The notes below the pieces were generated by a model. The model saw nothing but the letters and a program-made list of their open reading frames with translations. It was not told the DNA's origin and searched no databases. A program made the position numbers and the translations under genes. Shown here piece by piece: positions 10,810 to 18,972 of a stretch of DNA of 64,000 bases. The DNA comes from DASQFQ01 sp963805525 (GTDB taxonomy: Bacteria > Actinomycetota > Thermoleophilia > Solirubrobacterales > Solirubrobacteraceae): positions 247,992 to 311,991 of the forward strand of contig CAWDUT010000005.1 of the NCBI GenBank assembly GCA_963805525.1. The letters are read 5' to 3'. Each line of letters begins with the position of its first letter. The first letter of the stretch is position 1.

Positions 10810-11223
10810 ATGCGGAAGATGCTGCGCGACGTCGCGTACTCCGTGACGGCGTACGTGATCGGGTACATCGTGTTCACGATCGCGTTCGTCTTGGCCTTCG
10901 GCATCGAAGGGGGCACCAACGCGCTTCCGTATTACGCCGCGCTCGGCCTCCTGCTCGGCTTGCTGCTCGGCCGCTGGTGGCTGCTGCCGATGCCCGCGCT
11001 GCACTGGTACCTCTTCGACCCCTTCCGGTGGCAGGTCCTCGATCGGAGGCATCTGGCTCCCATCTACGAGTTCGACCGCTCGACCTGGGTCCTCGTCATC
11101 ACGCTCGCCATCGCGGTCGGAGTGATCGTCCGGCAGGGCATGCGCGAGCGGGCTTCAAGTCGACACCCGGGCGTCGAGACCGGACGTCAGCGGCTAGTAG
11201 CAGTCGCCCGCTGCATCTGCTGA
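10810..11223 (+). CDS. Small membrane protein in the mobile element
   Basis: A 137-aa ORF starting ATG 10810 (MRKMLRDVAY). Three hydrophobic segments are visible: about residues 12-32, 40-57 (LGLLLGLLLGRWWLLP) and 95-110 (VLVITLAIAVGVIV). The remaining 196 bp back to the tRNA hold a run of ten G, the arm-site repeat and nothing else I can identify. Its 3' end overlaps the convergent integrase. The family is not recognised; it might be element cargo. Confidence 0.55.
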   Translation: MRKMLRDVAYSVTAYVIGYIVFTIAFVLAFGIEGGTNALPYYAALGLLLGLLLGRWWLLPMPALHWYLFDPFRWQVLDRRHLAPIYEFDRSTWVLVITLAIAVGVIVRQGMRERASSRHPGVETGRQRLVAVARCIC

Positions 11224-12421
11224 TCGGGACGGAGCGTCTGCCTCGACAGCGTCCTTGAACGAGCCGGTCCTGACGTTCACCCTCGCGGCTGCGATCGCGT
11301 CGTCAGCTGCGATACGCGGTGCTTCGTCGAGCTCCTCGATGGCGTGGCCGTAGGTGCCGAGCGTGAGGTCCGCACCGTGTCCGAGCTGGCGCGCGACATA
11401 GATGACGCTGCGGCCCTCGTGGAGCAGGAGCGAGGCGAAGCTGTGGCGGAGGTCGTAGGGGCGGGCGTGATCCAGGCCGACGGCTTGGATCGTGGGCAGG
11501 AAGACCCGCTGACGCCATTTGTTGAAGCCCTCGGCGGTCCACGCGGTTCCGTTGTCGCCGGTGAAGACCGGCTGATGCGAGCTCGGCGGTCGGCGAGGCG
11601 ACATGCCACTCGCGGAGGTCGATCGGCCAGGATGATCGAGCAATCGCACCGAGCGGCGGCGGCCGGTCTTGGCTGCGCCGATCGACAGCGTCCGCTCCTT
11701 TGCGTGGATCCATCGCAGGGCGCGGAGCTCCTGCGGGCGCAGGCCCGCGTAGGCGAGCACGGAGATGATCGTGGCGTCGCGGAGGTTCAGTGCGGCTCGC
11801 GGCAGCCCGTTCGAGCCCGCGATGCGTCGTTCGGGTCGGTCGAGGAGCACTCGCGCGCATCTGCTCGACGGTCTCGGGGGCGAGCGGCCGTACCTCGTCG
11901 CGCATCGGTGCGCGCGCCATGCGGACGGCGCGCGCCGGGTTGGCGAGGATCAGGCCCGACTGCGCGGCGTGGGTGAGCATGCCCTTGAGGACGACGTGGA
12001 CCGTCTTGCGGGTCGCCTCATGGCCGAGTCCGGCTCGAAGGAGCTCCGCCTGCAGGCGCGCGATCGCGTCGGGCGTCAGCTCTCGGAGCGGCACGTTGCC
12101 GAGGCGCGGCGAGATGTAGCGGTCGTAGTAACTCGCGTAGTCGCGGCGTGTCTTCGGGGCGAGCAGCGCCGCGTGCGCGGGGACCCATGTCCCGGTGACG
12201 TAGTCGTCGAGCGTCTCCGCGCCGGCGTCGAGGAGCGTCAGGGTGCCGGCGCGGCGGGCGCGGCGGCGGTCGGCGTCGAAGTCGAGCGCGTCCCGGCGAC
12301 TCGAGAAAGTGCGCGCGCGGTTCCGGCCGTGCTCGCGCCATCGCACCCGCCAGACGACCTCGCGATTCTCGCGCTGGACCTTCTCGACGCTCATGGCCTG
12401 CGGGTCGGCTGCGAGGACCAT
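11194..12421 (-). pseudogene. int: Tyrosine recombinase/integrase, frameshifted
   Basis: The N-terminal half (AP2-like and SAM-like DNA-binding parts, LDDYVTGTWVPAHAALLAPK) is in one frame up to LAPETVEQMRA. The catalytic half continues in another frame from RVLLDRPERRIAG. The switch falls in a CG-dinucleotide run at 11848-11860 and is explained by loss of one CG or gain of one base. The catalytic set is otherwise recognisable: Arg in GLRPQELRAL, Lys in AKTGRRR, DLRHSFAS, LGHGAD, and Tyr in LGTYGHA. A second disturbance sits at about 11594-11620, where typical DLREWHVAS sequence appears in the wrong frame and the reading frame then returns, implying two compensating indels. It lies next to the tRNA as integrases of such elements do. 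Confidence 0.85.
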
Positions 12422-12448
12422 CCAGCTACTAGGCCATGAGCGCGAAAG

Positions 12449-12723
12449 TCAGCCCCCGGGAGCCGTTCGCTGGTCGAGGGTGTCCAGGGCGGTGCGCAGC
12501 GGTCCGTTTGCGCGGCGCGGTTGAGCGCGGCCTGGGCGCTCCGAGTTGGCGCCCGGTTCGACGGCCGCCCAGTCTCGGACGGCGCCCGCTGAGATCAGGT
12601 AGCGCCCTCCGCGCTTGGCTGCTTGGAGCTCGCCCCGCGCGATGGCTCCCCGACGACACGCTCACTCACGTCGAGCACGGCCGCGAGCGACGCCACGGTG
12701 TAGATCACGGGCTCCGGCGCCAT
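12449..12723 (-). pseudogene. xis: Excisionase-type helix-turn-helix protein, frameshifted
   Basis: From ATG 12723 the frame reads IYTVASLAAVLDVSERVV and then, after a one-base loss around 12645-12654, the adjacent frame continues IARGELQAAKRGGRYLISA to a TGA at 12449. Together these make a MerR-like HTH_17 excisionase of about 91 residues. The 275-bp length is one base short of a multiple of three, as expected for a single deletion. It sits directly upstream of the integrase gene on the same strand. Confidence 0.7.
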
Positions 12724-12735
12724 GGGTTGTGGCAG

Positions 12736-12852
12736 CTAGACGGCGACGAGCTCCCGGAGGCGGGAGATCGCGGCGGGATCGGCTGCCAAGGCTTCCACCA
12801 ACGCCGAGGCCAGGACGCCCGCCGGAGTGCCGAGCGGCTCACTCGCGCTCAT
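12736..12852 (-). CDS. Short ORF (38 aa) coupled to relaxase
   Basis: ATG 12852 overlaps the relaxase stop in an ATGA junction, and the ORF ends just before the excisionase gene. The product is a short amphipathic, Ala/Leu-rich peptide (GVLASALVEALAADPAAISR). No family is recognised. The 4-nt overlap and its position in the int-xis-relaxase strand order are the only support. Confidence 0.4.
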   Translation of the reverse strand: MSASEPLGTPAGVLASALVEALAADPAAISRLRELVAV

Positions 12853-15709
12853 CGCTCGAGCCCTCTTCCGAGTTCACGGTTGAGCTCCCGCTGGAGACGG
12901 ATCTCTGCGAGCCGGTCGCCCGGCCTGGCGGAGGCGGCGTCAAGGTCGCGCTCGGTCACGAAGGGTCGGTCCCCGTGACGGAGCTCGTCCTGCTGCCGGC
13001 TGAGGTCCTCGACGCGAGTCGCCGCGGCGGCTTCAGCGCGACGGAGATGCTCGAGCTGCCGACGTCGGCCGGGAAGCCACGAGCCGCGGGAGCCTTCGGC
13101 GCCGCGTCGCCGCGCGGCGGCTTGGGCGAGGTCGTGTCGCGCGTCAGCCAGACGGTCGGCGTGCCCGCTGTCGATCGCCAGCGTCGAGGCCGAGCTCTTC
13201 TCGAGACCGATGACGAGGCGCTCGATCGGGTCGGAGCCGCGTTCGCCGGTGGGCGCGTATTCGGCCCGCGCCGTGTCGGTGTCGCGGGCGGCGTACAGCT
13301 GGTTGCTCTCGCGGCCGCGGCTGAGCGCGGTGTAGCCCGCCTCGCGGTCGAGGCCCGGGCCGGCGAGGACGAAGGCGTGATCGACGGTCAGTCCCTGCGC
13401 GACGTGGATGGTCATCGCGTAGCCGTGCAGGAGCGTCGGGTCGCCGTGGATCGTGCGGTCGTCGAGATAGCCGGCGTCGAGCGTGACCCGATCGCCGCGG
13501 CAGTCGAGCGTGAGCTGCCGCGCTTCGGCGTCGACGGCCACGACGCGTCCGCGCTCGCCGTTGGTGATCCCGAGGCGGAGGTCGTTGCGCTTGACGAGCA
13601 CGTGATCGCCGACGGCGAAGACGCCACCAGGCAGTCGCAGCTCGCGGGTGCCGAGCATGCCGGCGGCGCGCATGTGCTCGCGGGCGTGCGCGTTGAGGGC
13701 TGAGACGTCGTCGCGACGCTGGGCGAGCATCACCGGCCCCGACGGATCGCCCGTCGCCCACCAGTCGGCGACGAGACGCTCGCGAGATCGCTGCGGACTG
13801 TTGTCCACGTGAACGCGGCCGTGAGCCCGGTAGAGCGCGATCGCCTGTTCGGCTCGACCCTCGCGGAGGTGGTCGAGCGCGCCGCGCTCCCAGCCGTGGC
13901 GTTGGCGGTGGTTCTCGGTGAGCTCGATCGCCAGGCCGCGGGTCACGAGGCCTCGGAAGGCGCCGCCGGCTTCGAGCTCGGGCAGCTGGCGGTGATCGCC
14001 GACGAGCACTAGCTTGCCGCTCGCCTCGGCGACGAGATCCATGAGCTGCGCGAGCTGTCTCGTTGGCACCATGCCGGCTTCGTCGACGACGAGCACGCAT
14101 CGGTCCGGCAGCGCGGTCGGGCGGTGGGAGTGGAGGAGCGCGGCGACACTCGTGCTCTTGATCCCGGCGTCGTGCTCGAGCTCGAGGGCGGCGCGGCGCG
14201 CGATTGCGACGCCGAGCACCGGGAACCCGGCCGCCTGCCACGCCTCGCGCGCAGCGCCGAGCGCGAACGTCTTGCCCGTCCCGGCCTTGCCGACCACCAC
14301 GCTGACGCCGTCGCCACCGAGGCAGAGCCGCTGCACCATCGCGCGTTGCTCTGCTGAGATCGTCGGGCGAGCCTCCACGGCCGCGTCGACGGCGCGCGCG
14401 CTCACGAGGCCGGCGTCTGTGCCTCGGGAGTCGAGCGCCTGATCGACGACGCGTTTCTCCAGCGCGAGCAGCTCCTCCGTGGAGTAGATCGCGTCCTCGC
14501 CGGCGATCGGCAGTCGCCGGCCGTCGCGGCGGCGGAACGCCTCGCCGCCTCGCCGTCCTGCAGCAGCACGACAGCCCGGCCGGATGCGAGGAAGCGGTCG
14601 GCTGCGGCTTCAAGCGAGCGCGCCTCGACGCGCGCGCCAGCGGGCACGCGCTCGCTGAGCGCCTGGATGACGTCGCGTCGCGAGAACGTCGAGGCCCGGT
14701 GGGTCAGGCCGCCGGGAGAGGCGAGCTCGTCGAACACTGCATCCCATCTCGCGGCGTTCAGTTGCCTCGGCTCAACGCGTCCCAGCAGCCGCTGCAGATC
14801 GCCGCGCTCGAGGCCCAGCTCGGCTGCGCGCGCTCTCCACTCGACTGCCAGATCGTCGAAGCCGACGAGTTCGCGCTTTGCCTGGCGGGTCGCGAGCGCC
14901 GCAGCTTCGGCCGCGCGCGGGCCGGACGTCCCGCGCTCGGCGAGCGCCGCTTGGATTTCCGCGCGCCGGCGGCTGAAAGCCCGCAGCACCGGCTTGGGGA
15001 CGCCCACCAGATCGGCGATCCCGTTCCGTACCGGCAGCCACTCCAGCCCGAGCGTTCGCGTCAGCTCCGCGCGCAGCACGGCCTGGTAGACGAAGCTCGC
15101 CGCCCGCGCGTGCGCGTAGAGCCGCCGGCCGTCGAGCGCGGACCAGCGCCCGTCGGGTCCGCGGCCGAGGTTGGCGACCAGGACGTGGGTGTGCAGCTGC
15201 GGATCCCCGGCCCGCGACGTGCGATGCCGAAACGCCGCCGCCACCAGCCCACCGGCCGGGACGACCTCAGCGCCGCCATGGCCGCGACGGACCGCCGCCG
15301 CCGAGCGCTCGAGATAGCCGACGGCTTCGAGAGCGGCGCGGTCGTGCGCGCGCGAACCGCGGTGCGCAGCTCGTCGGTCGCCGATCCCGAACAGGACGCT
15401 GACGCTCTTCGGCGCCGAGAAGGTCAGGTCAAAGCCGGCGACCACGACCGGGCTCGACGAGCCCCGCAACGGCGACCCATCCAGCGGATCAAGGCCGGCC
15501 AGGACGCGCCGCAGCGCATCACCGTCGACCGGGCCCGAGAGGCCGAGCGAACCGCCAGCAGAGCCGATCCACGTGCCGCGGGCTTCAGCGCCGCCGGCGT
15601 AGTACTCCTCGACCCCGTCGCTGATGCTGTCGACCGCGTCAACGCGCGCTTCGCCCTGCTCGAGGTAGTACCTGGCCTGCCCGGCCGACAGCTTGCCGAT
15701 CGAAAGCAC
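12849..15709 (-). pseudogene. MobF (TrwC/TraA-type) relaxase-helicase, frameshifted by an 8-bp duplication
   Basis: Conjugative relaxase. The N-terminal TrwC domain starts at GTG 15709 (LSIGKLSAGQARYYLEQG) and shows the candidate catalytic Tyr pair plus the HUH metal motif (QLHTHVL). The C-terminal superfamily-1 helicase has Walker A VGKAGTGKT, Walker B VVDEAGMV and GDHRQLP. The two halves are in different frames. The shift is an exact tandem duplication of 8 bp (GCCTCGCC twice on the plus strand, 14539-14554). Removing one copy gives the expected DGEAFRRRDGRRLPIAGED and one open frame of about 950 residues, normal for TrwC. As it stands, translation past the duplication ends at 14402. Confidence 0.88.
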
Positions 15710-15756
15710 CGCAGGGGTAAGGCCGCTGAGAGCGGGCCTGCGGGCAAATTCGTTTC

Positions 15757-15797
15757 GCACCGGGTCAGGAGCGGCCTGACTCGAGCACCCCCGGTGC
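15757..15797. promoter_or_regulatory. Nested inverted repeat upstream of relaxase, candidate oriT
   Basis: Outer arms GCACCGG (15757-15763) and CCGGTGC (15791-15797) enclose inner arms GTCAGG (15764-15769) and CCTGAC (15775-15780). It lies about 50 bp upstream of the relaxase start, where MobF elements keep their origin of transfer or relaxase promoter. No nic site can be assigned by eye. The rest of the roughly 300-bp gap (15710-16010) shows nothing else I can identify. Confidence 0.35.
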
Positions 15798-16010
15798 AGG
15801 GTGTGTGTTCGTTGTTGTGGGTTGAGGTCTGAGGACGGTGGCGATTGGGCTCCTCAACCTTCTCTCAGCAACGTCATCTCCTCCGAGATCAATGTCGGGC
15901 GTGCGGTGCTTGGCATGCGACGTCTAGGTCTTGGGTCTTGCTCTTCTGACCTGACCTTGTTTCCTCTCGGGTCGGTAGCCGTCGGAGGCCGTCACGGGGA
16001 GAATCAGCTG

Positions 16011-16697
16011 ATGCGGACCGCGTGCCGCGCGAGCAACGTATCTCCGGCGATGAGGGCGCCGTCGCGGCTCGCCGCGCTCCTGGTCGTGTTCGTTATCGGG
16101 TGTGGAGGCGAGCATCGGCGCCAAGCTCCAAATGAGCCGGCATCTCATCTGCCTGCCGCACCGAGGTCGATCGCTGCGGGTTGCCGTCACGTTGCCGAGC
16201 GCAGCGCGTTCCCGGTGCTTTGCCCGGCGACTTGGCCGCAACATCGCGGCCCGGGCCAGCCGAAGCTCCAGTTCCTTGAGAACGCAGCGGACGCCTACCT
16301 GATCGATGCCTCCAATGGCTTCAGCCGGCGGGGTCCAGAGGTCTTTCACGTTCTGCTCGGAGGACAACGGCGCCCGGTCGGGCCTGGGGTGACGGGCATC
16401 AATCAAGGGCTTCGTCTCACGACGCGCCGAATCACGACTCCCATGAAGGGCGGCGGAGAGTTCGTTCAGGCGCTTCCGTTCCGACGCATCGGCTCTGCCA
16501 CCGTTCACGGCCATCGCGCCGCGGTGCTACGAGAGCCGCCCTATCCGCAGGGTGGGATCCACGGTGGGCACGTCGTCATCGTCTGGAACCAGGGCGGGCA
16601 TGGCTACATCGTCTCCGCCCACGGGGCCCGTATGCCGCAGAGCGACACCGTCAACGTCGCGCTTCAGCTAGCCCGCTCCACGCGCCCGCAGGCGTGA
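16011..16697 (+). CDS. Putative lipoprotein, element cargo
   Basis: 228 aa from ATG 16011, which has GGGGAG 9 nt upstream; ATG 16050 is an alternative that gives a cleaner signal peptide (MRAPSRLAALLVVFVIGC). The lipobox VIGC marks acylation and export. The mature part has two further Cys and a C-terminal domain ending HVVIVWNQGGHGYIVSAHG. No family is recognised. It precedes the sigma factor gene on the same strand and may belong to its regulon, but that is a guess. Confidence 0.65.
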   Translation: MRTACRASNVSPAMRAPSRLAALLVVFVIGCGGEHRRQAPNEPASHLPAAPRSIAAGCRHVAERSAFPVLCPATWPQHRGPGQPKLQFLENAADAYLIDASNGFSRRGPEVFHVLLGGQRRPVGPGVTGINQGLRLTTRRITTPMKGGGEFVQALPFRRIGSATVHGHRAAVLREPPYPQGGIHGGHVVIVWNQGGHGYIVSAHGARMPQSDTVNVALQLARSTRPQA

Positions 16698-16822
16698 CGC
16701 GCCCCCGAGGAGCCACCAAGTCGGCAGCTTGCGGCTTGAGGCAAAGCGCGCGAAGTAGCACTGCCGTCCTAACAGCGCGAGACGCAGCGTGCCGGGCTGC
16801 CAGCCGGGTTGCCGTCGGATCC

Positions 16823-16848
16823 GGTTACAAACTCGCGTGCTGTGCGTC
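16823..16848 (+). promoter_or_regulatory. Candidate ECF-type promoter of the sigma factor gene
   Basis: GGTTAC (16823-16828) and GCGTC (16844-16848) are 15 nt apart, the layout of an ECF -35/-10 pair, and the second element ends 9 nt before GTG 16858. This would give a leaderless, possibly autoregulated transcript. No second copy was noticed to test the consensus. Confidence 0.3.
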
Positions 16849-16857
16849 AATGGGGTT

Positions 16858-17418
16858 GTGGAGGCACGACAGGGCGAGGACCGAGAGCTGCTGCGCGAGA
16901 GCCGCCGCGGGACTGGCGGGTTCGAGGCCTTCTACCGTCGCCACTGCGAGGCGGTTCTCGCCTTTCACGCGCAGCGCGTGCGCGATCCCGAGCAGGCAGC
17001 CGACCTCACTGCTGAGACGTTCGCTGCTGCGCTGCTTGCCGTACATGATCGCTCGCGCGAACTGCCTGACGCGCCCATCGCGTGGCTGTTCACGATCGCT
17101 CACCGAAAGCTGATCGACAGCTATCGGCGCGGACGAGTCGTCGCTGCCGCTCGTCGCGAGCTCGACCTTCCGCCGCTGGCCATCGACGATCAAGACATCG
17201 AGCGCATCATCGACGTCTCGGCCTCCACGGACGTGGCGCTGGGGCTCGCCGCCCAGCTGCCACCTGACCAGTTCCAAGCCCTTCGCGCGCGAGTGCTGGA
17301 CGAGCGCGAGTACGCAGACATCGCACGCGAGCTCGAGTGTTCCGAAGCGGTGGTGCGGATGCGAGTCAGTCGAGCGCTGAAGAAGCTACGGACTGCGATG
17401 GAGGTACGACATGACTGA
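16858..17418 (+). CDS. ECF-family RNA polymerase sigma factor
   Basis: 186 aa from GTG 16858. Region 2 (GFEAFYRRHCEAVLAFHAQR, then DLTAETFAAALLA and PIAWLFTIAHRKLIDSYRR) and region 4 (LPPDQFQALRARV, YADIARELECSEAVVRMRVSRALKKLR) are both complete. Earlier in-frame GTGs (about 16837) are possible; 16858 is preferred because it fits the promoter-like spacing. It overlaps the next gene by 8 nt, the usual coupling of an ECF factor with its partner. It is cargo of the tRNA-Arg element. Confidence 0.88.
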   Translation: MEARQGEDRELLRESRRGTGGFEAFYRRHCEAVLAFHAQRVRDPEQAADLTAETFAAALLAVHDRSRELPDAPIAWLFTIAHRKLIDSYRRGRVVAAARRELDLPPLAIDDQDIERIIDVSASTDVALGLAAQLPPDQFQALRARVLDEREYADIARELECSEAVVRMRVSRALKKLRTAMEVRHD

Positions 17419-18211
17419 TCTACTCGAGCGGCTCGGCACTGAGCTGGCCGCCGCCGAACGCCGGCTCGTGGCTCCTGCGTCCGTGGTTCGGCGTCGAAGG
17501 GGGCGCCGGGCGACGGTCCTGGCGCTCGTGGGCCTGGCGGCCGCCGTGCCCGCGCTGGCGGCTACGCAGCCATGGCGACCAATCCTCGGCGAGCCATCGA
17601 CAACCAACATCCCCAACGGCGTCGCGACAAGCCCACCGCCGGCCAATCAGACCGCCAGCTTGTCCGTCCTTCGAAGACCTCAGAACGCGGCGGATCGAGG
17701 GCCCATTGCCCAAGCGCTCCTCCGAGAAGTTGGAGCGGAGTACAAAGGCGTCCGGCTCGCCTCCGTCAGGCTGCTTTCCTCGCCCGACGGGCGCCACCAC
17801 GCCCTACTTGTGCCCACCGAGGAGCACGGTCTCAGTTCGACACCGGGACGCTACGAGGTGTCTGACGACCTCTGCATCCAGACACGCACCGGCAGCGGCT
17901 GCGGCGACGCCTCAGACCTGCGACTGGGCAACTTTCTCGGCGGCTCCGGCGACGACAACCTGCACGGCCTCGTCCCAGACGGGGTCACGAAAGTCGTGCT
18001 CACCTTCTCACGCGGCCAAGTGCGCTCGGCCGAGGTACACGACAACTTCTTCTGGGTCACAGGCGTCCCTCTCGAACAACGGACGGTCCGCGTCGAGCCG
18101 AGAGGTCACGGCAATCCCCCCACAGCCACGATCGAGATGCCAGAGCAAGCTCGGATGGACTGGTACGACGCGATGGGAAGTAGGGTCGGCCCGCCGGCCG
18201 ACACCAGGTGA
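17411..18211 (+). CDS. Membrane-anchored partner of ECF sigma factor (possible anti-sigma)
   Basis: 266 aa: a short cytoplasmic N-terminus (LLERLGTELAAAERRLVAP), one membrane helix at about residues 33-50 (VLALVGLAAAVPALAA), then a long extracytoplasmic domain with a Cys pair (DLCIQTRTGSGCGD). Coupling to the sigma gene suggests an anti-sigma or sensory role. The cytoplasmic part is short and lacks a recognisable zinc anti-sigma HxxxCxxC motif, so this remains an inference. Confidence 0.7.
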   Translation: MTDLLERLGTELAAAERRLVAPASVVRRRRGRRATVLALVGLAAAVPALAATQPWRPILGEPSTTNIPNGVATSPPPANQTASLSVLRRPQNAADRGPIAQALLREVGAEYKGVRLASVRLLSSPDGRHHALLVPTEEHGLSSTPGRYEVSDDLCIQTRTGSGCGDASDLRLGNFLGGSGDDNLHGLVPDGVTKVVLTFSRGQVRSAEVHDNFFWVTGVPLEQRTVRVEPRGHGNPPTATIEMPEQARMDWYDAMGSRVGPPADTR

Positions 18212-18320
18212 CCGATCCCGCGACGCGAGCCTCACTCGCTGGCCGAGCGAGCCCACTTGCCTATCGAGGCGCGCTCGTGGTGTTGCCCCAACACACCACT
18301 TTGCCGCCCGGTGCGCTGCG

Positions 18321-18677
18321 CTATTGCCAGAAATAGTTGCCGTGTGTCGCTTGGTCTAGTAGGACGCCCCACGCCGCGTACAGGCCCAGTGCCGCGAGCA
18401 GCAACGCGCCCGCCGCCCTACGCCGGCCTTGGGCGACGCAGACCGTCATGGCTGCGGTCGCGATGAGCCCCACCACTGCGATCACCAACTGGGCCGTCAG
18501 GTGCCTTGGTGGTGGTTGGCAACCACTTTCGCAAAGAGTGACGTAGGAGATCCACGCGCCGAATGCGCCGAAGCACGCGGCCGCGAGCAGCGCAACGGCG
18601 GTGGCCGTCAACCACGGCCTCGACCGCCGGTGGTCGGTCACGCGTGCTCCACTAGCCGCGCCGGCACCCCCTGACAT
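18321..18677 (-). CDS. Small membrane protein near attR
   Basis: 118 aa from ATG 18677 (ATGs at 18686 and 18689 are possible). Three membrane segments: WLTATAVALLAAACFGAFGA, LTAQLVIAVVGLIATAAMTV and AAGALLLAALGLYAAWGVLL, with a Cys-Cys loop (LCESGCQPPP) between the first two. The function is not recognised. The 250 bp between it and attR hold only the second arm-site repeat. Confidence 0.6.
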   Translation of the reverse strand: MSGGAGAASGARVTDHRRSRPWLTATAVALLAAACFGAFGAWISYVTLCESGCQPPPRHLTAQLVIAVVGLIATAAMTVCVAQGRRRAAGALLLAALGLYAAWGVLLDQATHGNYFWQ

Positions 18678-18800
18678 GCACTGCATCATCTCAAGACGGC
18701 TGTGGCAGCGCGCTGCCTCGACGCATGTGTCGCTGCCGCGTCCGCCTGGATGCGAAGGCACGCCGGAGTGCGTCTCCGGCGCCGCGGACAGCCTCGGCTC

Positions 18801-18822
18801 GCGGGTACCAGACGGGTACATC
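18801..18822 (+). repeat. Candidate integrase arm site, copy 2
   Basis: Matches 10666-10687 at 21 of 22 positions in direct orientation, with the same GGGTAC-N5-GGGTAC core. It lies 107 bp inside attR. Confidence 0.45.
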
Positions 18823-18929
18823 AGGTCGTCAATTCCGCGCTGGAGCGCGCGAGCACGCGATTCTTGGAATTTGGCTCTACAGGCGGGCATGGTGGCCGAT
18901 GGCGACCGACTGAAACCCTTCGAACCCGG

Positions 18930-18972
18930 CCTCCTAAGGAGTAGGCCCCTGGTTCGAATCCAGGTCGGGGCG
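18930..18972 (+). repeat. attR: 43-bp direct repeat copy 2 (tRNA-Arg 3' fragment)
   Basis: A 3' fragment of tRNA-Arg(CCT), from anticodon arm to discriminator, identical to 10571-10613 and lacking the 5' half, so not a functional tRNA. It abuts the stop codon of the transglutaminase gene, which marks the pre-insertion neighbour of the tRNA. Confidence 0.93.

Noticed and set aside
12429..12665. A separate short minus-strand ORF starting GTG 12665
   Set aside because: It is an out-of-frame reading of the excisionase gene; the HTH sequence lies in the other frames.
11194..15709. Frameshifts as mere sequencing noise
   Set aside because: Not excluded, but all lesions fall in the mobile element while about 55 kb of flanking coding sequence reads cleanly, and one lesion is an exact tandem duplication.
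18930..18972. A second tRNA gene at the right end of the element
   Set aside because: Only the 3' half (43 nt) is present with no acceptor 5' strand or D arm, so it is the att duplicate.
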